This document shows positions 50,998 to 61,999 of a stretch of DNA of 64,000 nucleotides, piece by piece. The notes beneath the pieces were generated by a model, which was not told the DNA's origin, searched no databases, and saw nothing but the letters and a program-made list of their open reading frames with translations. The stretch's first letter is position 1, and the number at the start of each line of letters is the position of its first letter. This DNA comes from Lingula anatina. Its lineage: Eukaryota > Brachiopoda > Lingulata > Lingulida > Lingulidae. The stretch covers positions 613,871-677,870 of the forward strand of contig NW_019773626.1 in the NCBI RefSeq assembly GCF_001039355.2, in the 5' to 3' direction. The position numbers and the translations under genes were made by a program.

Positions 50998-52276
50998 GAT
51001 TTGAAGGAACAAAGAGGGTGTTTTAAGTGCCTACCAAGATATGTGTGAACGCTGCAAAACCATGGATATTGATAACCCGCATTCAAATATATCTCAATGC
51101 AATTTTTTGTTATATACCATCGCTATTGGACTATATTATGAGCAAAATAACACATTTTTACCATTATGGAGGCCATTGGTGGCCGTTTTATCCCTCAAAT
51201 CGAAGATGGCCGCCAAAAAACATTTTGAAATTGGGCATAATTCGCTATTTTGAAACTATATGTATTACATCTTTGTAAATGAGTAATACGTTGTTTTATA
51301 TTATTTTCTGGTGCAGAATACATTATCTGTTACATGAAATGTGAGTACAAACTATTTTAGCCTCCAAAATCAATATGCATGTAGGCTTAAGTTGTCAAAT
51401 AGACTTACATGTGCCATGAAGTCTAATTAGTACAAAATGTTTTATTAAATCCTAAAGAGCTTGAAACAAGCGTCAGAGACCAAAATGGCTTAATTAAAGG
51501 TAAAGAACACAAACCTGGTGCTTTGAAGACAACTGGTAGCCATTTCGATCCTCAAATCCAAGACGGCCGCCAGTCACAATTTTGAAATACAGGTAATGCA
51601 TAACTCATCAATTTGAAGCTATTGCTCTTACACTAGCATGTTATACATCGTTTCTTATCATTTGGGTTGTAGAAGTCGTGTCTTATCTCTTCTGAGATAC
51701 AATACAAAAAGAAAATATTTCAAGGCTCCAACACCAATACAGGCTTACGTCTTCGCCTTGTATACGTCTTGAAGTCAAATTTGTGCAAAAAATATGTTAT
51801 ATAACAATTATAAAATGGTTTTGCCAGACATAGATAAAGTGCAAGAGACCAGCATGGCTGATTCCACTTTATGGTGACTACTGTTAGCTATTCTGTCGTT
51901 CATATCCAAGAGCCTGTCACTATTTTAAAATTATTATGGCATAATTTACCTTTTTGAGCTGTTGGACTTTCATATATGATCGTAATACATCAATTGTTAC
52001 TATTTTGGAAGTACGTAATTCATTTCCGGTGCTATTCTGGTGACAGAGGATACTAACAAAGGTATAAGGTGTTTTAAGATGATTCCAAGATGAATATTCC
52101 TGTAGTTGTCATATACTGTAGATGTTTTGTGCTTGTTCGTCCATTGGAAACAATGAGAACTATGTAGTTGCCTTATGGATTTCTATTGGTAGTGAGATGA
52201 CTTGTCTGGCCAAATCATGCTAGGAATGATCACTGGCACTGTCAACTAGGAAAAGAGGCTGCTTCCTCGACTTTTT
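50998..52276. repeat. Diverged tandem monomers of about 355 bp, block A
   Basis: Related monomers start near 51170, 51530 and 51885. The first two each contain a CAAATCxAAGAxGGCCGCCA core (51205 and 51561). Block B at 53150-54376 is almost the same sequence in the same orientation, 2.15 kb further on. Short frames recurring here are by-products of the repeat. Confidence 0.8.
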
Positions 52277-53082
52277 NNNNNNNNNNNNNNNNNNNNNNNN
52301 NNNNNNNNNNNNNNNNNNNNNNNNNNNNNNNNNNNNNNNNNNNNNNNNNNNNNNNNNNNNNNNNNNNNNNNNNNNNNNNNNNNNNNNNNNNNNNNNNNNN
52401 NNNNNNNNNNNNNNNNNNNNNNNNNNNNNNNNNNNNNNNNNNNNNNNNNNNNNNNNNNNNNNNNNNNNNNNNNNNNNNNNNNNNNNNNNNNNNNNNNNNN
52501 NNNNNNNNNNNNNNNNNNNNNNNNNNNNNNNNNNNNNNNNNNNNNNNNNNNNNNNNNNNNNNNNNNNNNNNNNNNNNNNNNNNNNNNNNNNNNNNNNNNN
52601 NNNNNNNNNNNNNNNNNNNNNNNNNNNNNNNNNNNNNNNNNNNNNNNNNNNNNNNNNNNNNNNNNNNNNNNNNNNNNNNNNNNNNNNNNNNNNNNNNNNN
52701 NNNNNNNNNNNNNNNNNNNNNNNNNNNNNNNNNNNNNNNNNNNNNNNNNNNNNNNNNNNNNNNNNNNNNNNNNNNNNNNNNNNNNNNNNNNNNNNNNNNN
52801 NNNNNNNNNNNNNNNNNNNNNNNNNNNNNNNNNNNNNNNNNNNNNNNNNNNNNNNNNNNNNNNNNNNNNNNNNNNNNNNNNNNNNNNNNNNNNNNNNNNN
52901 NNNNNNNNNNNNNNNNNNNNNNNNNNNNNNNNNNNNNNNNNNNNNNNNNNNNNNNNNNNNNNNNNNNNNNNNNNNNNNNNNNNNNNNNNNNNNNNNNNNN
53001 NNNNNNNNNNNNNNNNNNNNNNNNNNNNNNNNNNNNNNNNNNNNNNNNNNNNNNNNNNNNNNNNNNNNNNNNNNNNNNNNNN
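52277..53082. other. Assembly gap (806 N) inside the repeat
   Basis: The left edge ends in the same sequence as 54356-54376; the right edge matches the inverted block at 56460-56565. The gap therefore falls inside a repeat array and its true size is uncertain. Confidence 0.95.
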
Positions 53083-54376
53083 TATATCGATTCTTACTAT
53101 TTTGGGGGTGCAAAAGTCATTTTTGATATTGTTATGGTGATAGTAGGTGATTTGAAGGAACAAAGAGGGTGTTTTAAGTGCCTACCAAGATATGTGTGAA
53201 CGCTGCAAAACCATGGATATTGATAACCCGCATTCAAATATATCTCAATGCAATTTTTTGTTATATACCATCGCTATTATATATCATGAGCAAAAAAACA
53301 CATTTTTACCATTATGGAGGCCATTGGTGGCCGTTTTATCCCTCAAATCCAAGATGGCCGCCAAAAACCATTTTGAAATTGGGCATAATTCGCTATTTTG
53401 AAACTATATGTATTACATCTTTGTAAATGAGTAATACGTTGTTTTATATTATTTTCTGGTGCAGAATACCCTTTCTGTTTCATAAAATGTGAGTACAAAC
53501 TATTTTAGCCTTCAAAATCAATATGCATGTAGGCTTAAGTTGTCAAATAGACTTACATGTGCCATGTAGTCTCATTAGTAAAAAATGTTTTATTAAATCC
53601 TAAAGAGCTTGGAACAAGCGTCAGAGACCAAAATGGCTTAATTAAAGGTAAAGAACACATACCTGGTGCTTTGAAGACAATTGGTAGCCATTTCGATCCT
53701 CAAATCCAAGATGGCCGCCAGTCACAATTTTGAAATACAGGTAAGGCATAACTCATCAATTTGAAGCTATTGCTCTTACACTAGCATGTTATACATCGTT
53801 TCTTATCATTTGGGTAGTAGAAGTCGTGTCTTATCTCTTCTGAGATACAATACAAAAAGAAAATATTTCAAGGCTCCAACACCAATACAGGCTTACAGTA
53901 CGTCTTCGCCTTGTATACGTCTTGAAGTCAAATTTGTGCAAAAAATATGTTATATAACAATTATAAAATGGTTTTGCCAGACATAGATTAAGTGCAAGAG
54001 ACCAGCATGGCTGATTCCACTTTATGGTGACTACTGTTAGCTGTTAATTTACCTTTTTGAGCTGTTGGACTTTCATATATGATCGTAATACATCAATTGT
54101 TACTATTTTGGAAGTACGTAATTAATTCCCGGTGTTATTCTGGTGACAAAGGATAATAACAAAGGTATAAGGTGTTTTAAGATGATTCCAAGATGAATTT
54201 TCCTGTAGTTGTCATATACTGTAGATGTTTTGTGCTTGTTCGTTCATTGGAAACAATGAGAACTATGTAGTTGCCTTATGGATTTCTATTGGTAGTGAGA
54301 TGACTTGTCTGGCCAATTCATGCTAGGAATGATCACTGGCACTGTAAACTAGGAAAAGAGGCTGCTTCCTCGACTT
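53083..54376. repeat. 355-bp monomer block B (direct copy of block A)
   Basis: Matches block A closely over 1.2 kb, with a deletion of about 50 bases at about 54042 and scattered changes. Core motif at 53350 and 53707. Confidence 0.85.
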
Positions 54377-54900
54377 TTTTGCTTTATTCCTCTTGCCTAC
54401 CTGCGCAGCTGCTGCTTTCTAGTTGGTTTTGCAGATTCCTTATTTTGTGTAAAGATACCACTTTCCTCTGATGCGACATGTTCTCATGCATTGATGTTTC
54501 TCTGGAAACTGGATTTTAATATATTGTTTGGCTGTTTCTCATAGGACACTGACAAAACCTCAATTCTTACTGGCTGTTGTCTTACTGGCCTACCAGAGCT
54601 GATCATGCATGTTTTTTTTTTTTTTTTTTTTTTTGCTGTGCTGCTGGATGATTTTGCAGGCAAGATCTGGAGCTATTTCAAAGCAAAGTCCATGCTTGTC
54701 TTTCACGGGCATTTTCGCATCAATACAACTAACCAAGTTCCATGGTATTATAAGACGACACATTGTTCACCCTTCAAATCTTCTGGACTATATTTAACAT
54801 GCAAATGCAAGCCCCAGTGACTGGGACATAAATGTACATGTGGCTTTTTGGTTCACATTGACCAGTAAAAGATTAATAATATAATACCACTATGTATATA
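54377..54900. other. Spacer after block B
   Basis: Contains poly(T) at 54612-54634. No gene recognised. Confidence 0.5.
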
Positions 54901-55595
54901 TGTAACAGACGGACTCTCTGGTTGTGTAAAATGACTTTATTGCTACAACTAAAAGTTTCACCCTGTAATAAAGGTGACATATGATTAAATAAAATGACAT
55001 ACAACAAATAACTTATAATTCTATAGTTTACCTCTATGATAAGGAAATAATAAATTTGATATAGATAACTACAGTTTATAAAGGTTATAACGGCTTACCC
55101 TGATCTTATTCAAGGGCGTTTAGAAAGAGTGCTGGATATACCAATACGGCTTGGTCTGAAAACTAAAGAGTAGAAAACGATGTAATACAGTATAGTATAG
55201 TGGAGTTGGATATGCAAAAGATAAGATAAAATATAACTAAAATTAACTAGACGACATCCAACTTACCACATAGAAACAGACAGACGAACAGCAACTTCAG
55301 CACTATTTGAAAATACGGCGCCAATGCCTTTTATAATGTGAAGTCACATGACAAAGACGCGGGAAGACAGAACAAAGGGACATAGACAAAGAAACAGACA
55401 AAGGAACAATTAGAGGGCGTCAGAGTCACAGCAAGTCACAAGACAAGACGAGTGACTAGTGCATATTTACACATAGTTACATATATATTTATTGCTTACC
55501 TTTAAATTATTCAGTATCTTTTAGTGGATGGTCACTTAAGATAAATCTAAATGATATATTTGAGCATGTGGTTCGGATTCCACATTTTTGTTACA
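54901..55595 (-). mobile_element. Possible solo LTR (minus orientation)
   Basis: 695 bp with ends TGTAACA...TGTTACA. On the minus strand it has a TATAAAAGG box near 55336 and an AATAAA signal near 54945, in the order of an LTR (U3-R-U5). I see no target duplication, primer site or polypurine tract beside it, so either the ends are wrong or the site is rearranged. Confidence 0.4.
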
Positions 55596-56019
55596 GACTC
55601 AACGAAACTCATCTTGGAATTTATTTTACAACCTTATATCACGGTACCTTTTTATTACCTTCTGTCATCAAATTAGCACCGGAAAATTACTTTTGAGCCC
55701 CCAGAATAGTACCATTTTACCTAATACAAGCCCACAGTTCAAAGGTTATAAATTACACCAAATTATTAAAATAGCGGCATGCAACCAACACTTGGTTTTG
55801 ATCAAAATATTGGCTAACAATTATCCTCATGCGGTCAAAGATGTATTATTTTGCTTTAATGCAGCCATTTTGTTTGCTGACACCTGTTTTATAAATCGGG
55901 CAAAAGCAGTTTTGCACTAATTGGATTACTAATTGTACATATAAACTGCAGGCCCATGTGGCAACTGAATCCTATATTTATTTGGAGGCTTATAAAAGTT
56001 TCTATTTACATTTTATGAA

Positions 56020-56930
56020 ACCGAAAATGCATTCTGCACCAGGAAATAATCAAAAATGACGTATGGCACGCTTATGAAGGTGTGATAGTTTCAAAATGGT
56101 GAATAATGCTCAATTTGAAAATGGCGTATGAGGGGCATCTTGGATTTGAGGCACAAATTTTATGAAACAAATAATGTATTCTGCACCAGAAAATAATGTA
56201 AAACGACGTATTACTCATTTACAAAGATGTAATACATATATTTTCAAAATAGCGAATTATGCCCAATTTCAAAATGGTTTTTGGCGGCCATCTTGGATTT
56301 GAGGGATAAAACGGCCACCAATGGCTTCCATAATGGTAAAAATGTGTTTTTTTTTTGCTCATAATATAGTCCAATAGCGATGGTATATAACAAAAAATTG
56401 CATTGAGATATGCGGGTTATCAATATCCATGGTTTTGCAGCGTTCACACATATCTTGGTAGGCACTTAAAACACCCTCTTTGTTCCTTCAAATCACCTAC
56501 TATCACCATAACAATATCAAAAATGACTTTTACACCCCCAAAATAGTAAGAATCGATATATATATCAAGTATAGTTAGACCAAACGCTTCAAAATTTAAC
56601 ATAAAATAGCAAAATTATGTCCACTTTCAAAATGGCAGGTGGCGGCCATCTTGGATTTGAGGCACAAAATGGCCACCAATTGCTTCCAAATGATCAAAAA
56701 TGGGTTCCTTAATTTAGTCAGGTTTGATAATCTATACATGTTTCTAGGCCAAAAATTAATGGAAATATGAAATATTATATATTTTGGCACATAATTTGCA
56801 TAATTTATGCTAATTAATATATCGATCGAGGGCCTCTCTTTGGATAAAATTTTTTTTTTTGGCCCAAGGAACATTTATGCCAAGTTAGACATTTGTACTA
56901 TAAAATGCAGCGTTTGACCTCTTAACAAGC
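56020..56930 (-). repeat. 355-bp monomer block C, inverted
   Basis: Reverse-complement relatives of blocks A and B, with the core GGCGGCCATCTTGGATTTGA at 56283 and 56641 (358 bases apart) and a weaker one at 56136. The upper end of the block abuts the kinase exon at 56937. Confidence 0.8.
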
Positions 56931-56936
56931 CTACTA

Positions 56937-58872
56937 TACAACTTCGTTCCTGCGAAGCTTTGCCTTGTTAAACACCTGCAATTAAAAGAAATTTAGAATT
57001 CATATTAGAAAATATATCTCATATCATATATATATTTTTTCCCTGGTGGCATTTCTAAATGAATTTATATGTTATAGATGCGTGAGGACCATATAATTGA
57101 AAATTCTTATAATTTTATATTTACTATGTTAAACATTTCGTGAAATTAATAATTAAGCTGATCAAGCTAGACAAAAAATATATATATTGAAATTCTACTC
57201 CAAAACAATGGAAAAATCCTGTAAATTTGATTTCATTACCTCTTTTTTCACAAAGTTGATGCGGGTTTTGTCACTTAATGTGTGGCACAGGCTAACACGA
57301 CCATAGGTGCCCTGTCCTAGCAGCTTCACTTCCTCATAATGTACACCTTCATCAAAACAGTCCTCCAGTTCTTTCGCTATTTTCTAGAATTTTAATGGAA
57401 TAGTCGATGTCATAGCATAATCAATGTGATATGGTATATAATATGCATAAGCAATTAATTTTTTCTTGTGAACTCATAAAACAAACAAACAAACAAAGCA
57501 TTATTTTATTTTATTTTTAAATTCTTAATTTTTTTTTTCAAATATGTCAAGCATTTTGGCAGAAAATGTCTATGCCAGCTTGGATCTATTTGGTTATAGG
57601 ATCATTGGAAACAAAAACACTGTGATGTGAGAGTTAGGGTGTACTCCCAGAGATTTAGAATGATCCAGATATTAAGATTTAGATCGACCTAACTCCCTGG
57701 GGGTTCACGCTAAATTGCAGTCAGCCAAGCGCTCAGCATAGTTAATTATCCCCTTACAGCTTTCAGTAGGCGAGACAGACGCTTAAGCCGGCTAAGCTGA
57801 CAGTAATCTAGTGAGACTCCCCACAGGGATAGATCGATCTAAAATCTATGGAAATGGGGTCTTAGATATATTCAGGTGATGCATAACCTCACAAACGATG
57901 ACCCCTATAGTTGCAGAGGTCACACGAGAGTGGTCAAGGTCATGTATGTATTGGCTCAGTCCTTCAACAGTGGAGAAAGCAACTTTCCTAAATGAAATAA
58001 AAAATATTACAATATTTATTTTTATAACTGCTTGATTACTGGTTTATAACTCTTTCCATTATAATGCAAATTACACTTTGCATCATTTAATACTACAAGC
58101 TAGCTTAATTATTTGCCCTCTTACCAAATAAAAATTTGCCACTAATTATCTGAACAAATAATAGTCAAGGTAGAGAAGGTTTTAACTAATTTAAATGTGA
58201 AAGATTACAGTCCAAGTCAAATAAAACGATTTATTTATAATAATTCATCAAATTGAAGAAGTTAACATTTGTCATATAATAAATCATAAGTACAAAAATA
58301 TACCTTGGTATCGAATTGTCAACATGCGACTGCGGCTTATTTGCAACTGTACAGATCCCTTTCAAAGGCTGTGTACCCTCTAAGGATCTGTTGTTGATTT
58401 GCTTTTGAATGTTAACTTTGGTGCTCGGCCTGTCTTCTGTTGCCTGGACACACTGCAAGGGGATGCTAAAGCCTACAGAGTCAGCCTTGTGCAGTTTGGG
58501 CTGTTTGGCGGGGGGCATGCTTCGTGTTGGTCCTTCACAGCCACTGTATAAACTGTTTACACTGTGTTTGGTGCCTGTTGGCTCAAGCTTTCAAGTTTAA
58601 AACCATCAATTTCCAGTTTTTAATGTAAAATTAATTTATTCTACATAAGTTGGTTTAAATTGAAATATGACTTTAATTTATACTATGTGATAAAAAAAAT
58701 ATCAGGAATTCCACTCTAAAAGGTTGTGCCCATTTCTGTAAGCAAAATATTGACAATAAAATGAAGTTAAACTCTGCTTAGCTTATTTGCTACTAAATAT
58801 GTTGCAATTCATTTATCACCTTGTCTTGGCTTGCATGTTCACTGCTTGCCATGTCCTCTTCCATCAAATCTT
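56937..58872 (-). pseudogene. NIK/MAP3K14-like protein kinase, 5' exons only, cut in the kinase domain
   Basis: Minus-strand exons: 58872-58820 (ATG at 58864), 58587-58304, 57987-57888, 57383-57240, 56975-56937. Phases agree. They give MEEDMASSEHAS..., a Ser/Lys-rich region, VEGLSQYIHDLDHSRVTSAT, then the kinase start EGVHYEEVKLLGQGTYGRVS (glycine loop GQGTYG) and NFVKKE with the expected lysine. This resembles NIK (VHWxxxxLRLGRGSFGEV...AVKK). The fifth exon reads VFNKAKLRRNEVV and then a TAG, where the sequence changes into repeat block C. No catalytic loop or DFG motif is present in the window. The acceptor of the second exon lacks a pyrimidine tract. NIK activates non-canonical NF-kB; this copy cannot be catalytic as it stands. 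Confidence 0.7.
57640..57866. mobile_element. GATCGATC-type MITE, copy 4, in the kinase intron
   Basis: Closely matches the copy at 30917-31140 (CTCCCTGGGGGTTCACGCTA, GCTTAAGCCGGCTAAGCTGA). It sits only about 20 bases past the donor of the third kinase exon (57888). Confidence 0.7.
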
Positions 58873-59478
58873 CTGGTTAAAAAATTAAAATAACGGATTT
58901 CATACAAACAATTGAGTTGACCATAACTCCACAGGAACCATACTGAATGTTAAAAAAAAAAAATCATAATTCAAGTATTTATATCTGAAATAAAATTTTA
59001 TGGTTACTTTAATCTAACTCATGAACTTTTAAACAACCAATAAGTCCACAGTCATTTATCAAAACACTTAAAAATCTATCAATCTCTTTCAAAGTCTGTT
59101 CATCCAAGGTATAAACAACTAATAGTTTATTCAAGTAAAAACTCCATCATACCTGTACCTATTTCAGACAGCCATGTATAGTACTGTCACTCTCTGTGAG
59201 CTACAATTTTAACTACATTGTATTTTTCAGGTTGTCCATATTCTGATCTACTTTCCACTGTGACTACCACGTATATTCATGCACATATACACGTAACGCC
59301 AAACACCTTTGTTCATTCGAAAGTTGTTAAAAGAAAAACGCCCTCAAAACTTTAGGTCCACAAAACTGTGCTGGCTAGAGTCAAGTAAAAATTAAGGTAT
59401 ACACATGTACAGCCTTTGTTTATAAAAGTAGCCTATTAATATATTTACTTGATCACTGACTAAACAATTGCTACTTAC

Positions 59479-59680
59479 TTTTCTATTTGATGACTTAATG
59501 ACTCTCTGCGTGAAGAAGGTTGTTAACAGTTTCTCCTTTTCCTTTTGAGGTCGTGTTTTAATTAGGCCTAATGTCAGCTCCGTTACCTGCCGCTGACCTT
59601 AGATTAATGTAATAACAGAATATGATGACGTCAGCGCCAAGCTGAAAAGTTTAACTTTTCTGCGCAGGCGCACCCCTTTC
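59479..59680 (-). promoter_or_regulatory. Probable promoter and noncoding first exon of the kinase gene
   Basis: On the minus strand a consensus donor GTAAGT (59478-59473) follows about 150 bases that include a CRE (TGACGTCA, 59626-59633) and an NRF1-like TGCGCAGGCGCA (59661-59672). The first coding exon at 58872 has an acceptor, so an upstream exon is required; this is the best candidate. Confidence 0.45.
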
Positions 59681-60009
59681 TTATCATTGTAATTTTCATT
59701 GGTATTAATTTGATCAATCAAGTGAATAGAAATATATTTCTCTAAAATAAAAAAAGCTTACAAAACTAAACATATTATCAAACTAACTTTATCTAACTGG
59801 GATTGAAGCAACCGAACAAAGGTTGTTTGTTATCAATAATCTTATCGCGGCTGTACAGACATGTAATGGCAGATACTGTAGGCCTACATGTATATGTTTT
59901 TGCTATCTGGGTCAGGGAATGAAATGTTTTGTAGACTTAACTTTTATTGATTTAACCTCAAAAATCAGTCATTTGTAATGGCAACGTACTACTATATAGT
60001 AGTAGACGG

Positions 60010-60456
60010 TGTTGTGTATAAGTAGGTCAGCTTATGACGTCACCATATCGCGAGAGCATGAGTATCTCGAGAGCGTTAGTTTAGACAGACGCTGGGAGTA
60101 TGAACGGATAGGAGACTGAGTTTTGTTTTGTGACTTTTGAAGGAGAATATATTTTTTTTGGAACCTATTTACCACTGAACCGACACTCATATTTTCTACT
60201 GGAACTTGCATCGTAATTACTGTGGGATTTCATCGGACACTTTCACTGAACTTTGAGCCGATTTATCTCCATTCACTCTACATTCGACGGATTCACATCG
60301 GACAGGACACTTCATGCTTTCGGATAGGTTTATTTGTGTATTAAGAATAGCTTATTGTTATTGTCATTAGTTTATTTAGTTTTAATAAAATATTAAAACT
60401 TCTTTAAATCTTTTGTCATTGATTTTTGCTGGCATTGGGTACTCTGACCCGTAACA
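60010..60456 (+). mobile_element. LTR of a Ty3/gypsy-like retrotransposon
   Basis: About 447 bp from TGTTGTG to GTAACA, with a CRE (60035-60042) and AATAAA at 60384-60389. It is followed after four bases by a primer-binding site. The left boundary is inferred from the TG end and the usual length; no second LTR is in the window. Confidence 0.65.
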
Positions 60457-60460
60457 GAAT

Positions 60461-60478
60461 TGGGGGCTCGTCCGGGAT
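60461..60478 (+). promoter_or_regulatory. Primer-binding site, tRNA-Pro type
   Basis: TGGGGGCTCGTCCGGGAT is the complement of the 3' end of tRNA-Pro, the same primer site used by gammaretroviruses. It lies directly after the LTR and before gag. Confidence 0.85.
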
Positions 60479-60550
60479 TTTAGATTTTCTTATCGGTAGC
60501 AATTTTTGTGTGCAAATTTACTATAGTAGCCAGCAGAAATCAATTCCACC

Positions 60551-61399
60551 ATGGTATTCTCTGTCACCGAATTTCTCCAATCTCCTACGGTGGCAGACTT
60601 TGAAGCTTTGAAAAAAGATGAGTTAGTTGCCATAGCTTTACATTTCAATTTAGTTGTGAAATCATCCATGAAAAAACAAGAGGTTAGAGGAATAGTAGTG
60701 AAGAAATTTGTAGATGAACAAATATTTAAGTCTGATGATTTACCGCCAATAGTTAAGGCAGAAACCAACATTTCAGAGTATGAATTTGAACTGGAGAAGT
60801 TAAGAAAAGATAGACAGTTTCAGTTAGAAAAAGAAAGGTTAGAAAGAGAAGAAAGAGATAAAGATAGGCAGTTTCAGTTGGAAAAACTAAGATTAGAGCA
60901 CAGTGAAAGATCAACTTCACATGTCAGGTATGAATTTGATGCGGCAAAGAACATTAGGTTAGTTCCTAAATTCCAAGAAAAATCAGTTGATAAATTTTTC
61001 CCACAATTTGAAAAAATAGCAGAACATCTCCAATGGCCGTTTGAAGTATGGCCCACACTTTTACAAAGTGTTTTGGTAGGGAAAGCTGCTGAGGTGTATT
61101 CAGCTCTCAGTTTAGCAGAAAGCTCAGATTATGAAAAGGTGAAGTCGGCTATTTTAAAGGCATATGAATTGGTGCCAGATGCTTACAGACAAAAATTTAG
61201 GAAACAGAAGAAAATAGAAACTCAGACTTACGTAGAATTTGCTAGAGAGAAAGAAGACTTATTTGATAAGTGGTTTAGATCCAAAAAGTGTGAAAAGAAT
61301 TTTGCAAATTTACGTCAACTTATTCTAGTAGAAGAGTTTAAGGAATGTGTTTCCCAATATCTAAAAATCCATTTAGAAGACAAGAATGTTGAAACTCTT
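60551..61399 (+). pseudogene. Retrotransposon gag, SCAN-like, cut at a single N
   Basis: 283 codons from an ATG in good context (ACC before it). Layout: an N-terminal helical segment with FEALKKDELVAIALHFNL, a Lys/Glu/Arg-rich coiled coil (about residues 75-120, with a repeated RQFQLEK), then a capsid-like part. It ends LRQLILVEEFKECVSQYL, which resembles the SCAN helix of Gmr1/gypsy-type gag proteins. At the N (61400) the coding sequence ends, and neither zinc knuckle, protease nor polymerase follows. The truncation may be real or an assembly join. Confidence 0.75.
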
Positions 61400-61599
61400 N
61401 TTAAAATTGGTACCTGCTGTCTCCTCATTAAGCACTTAGCACATAGAGGTTGAAGTAGGGTAAAAACACTTGGCCACATGATAGCACTCTGTCGGTTATG
61501 TATAACTGAGTGCCATATGTGCGCAGCTTGCAACGGGTTGTATTCTCCCCTGGGAGGTGAGAAAGAGTTGGAATGGAACCAATATATTTGAAGCAATTA

Positions 61600-61601
<2 letters not shown>

Positions 61602-61643
<42 letters not shown>

Positions 61644-61693
61644 CGAAGAAATAACAAACCTCAATAACATTATTATTATTATTATTATTATTT
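61602..61693. repeat. (TA)n and (TTA)n microsatellites
   Basis: TA run at 61602-61641 and TTA run at 61669-61693, the latter directly beside the element at 61695. Confidence 0.95.
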
Positions 61694-61694
61694 T

Positions 61695-61998
61695 CAGGCC
61701 TACCCAACTACCATACTCGGCACCGAATGATCCCGAATTCACTGGTAGATAGATCACACTACCAGTTTTCAAGGTGTGCGTCAATACACATTTAACAGTA
61801 TCATACCCCCGATACAAAGTTTGAGATGAGATGCACTACTTTCCAAACCCGCTGAGAATCATCACTATCACATTGCTTACTAGGCAAGAGTGGTGTCGCG
61901 TCTGATACTTCAAAGCGCGTACTGATACACACCTTGAAAACGGGTATTGTGGTCTGATATCATCATAAGGTGCTGAGTCTGGTAGTTGGGTAGGCCTG
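61695..61998. mobile_element. TIR element, 304 bp, inserted beside a TTA microsatellite
   Basis: Begins CAGGCCTACCCAACTACCAT and ends with the imperfect complement GTAGTTGGGTAGGCCTG. Inner inverted pieces (ACCAGTTTTCAAGGTGTG / CACACCTTGAAAACGGGT) show it is largely palindromic. The flanks ATTATTTT and ATTATTAT agree in six of eight bases, so a hAT-type duplication is possible, but the microsatellite makes this uninformative. Confidence 0.7.
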
Positions 61999-61999
61999 A

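Noticed and set aside
51027-51278. Similar short frames recurring at 51027, 53178 and 56244
   Set aside because: They recur because the DNA repeat recurs; no codon-level conservation or start context, so not a gene family.
55568-55584. GTGGTTCGGATTCCAC resembling a tRNA T-arm
   Set aside because: No acceptor, D-arm or anticodon arm at the right distance on either strand.
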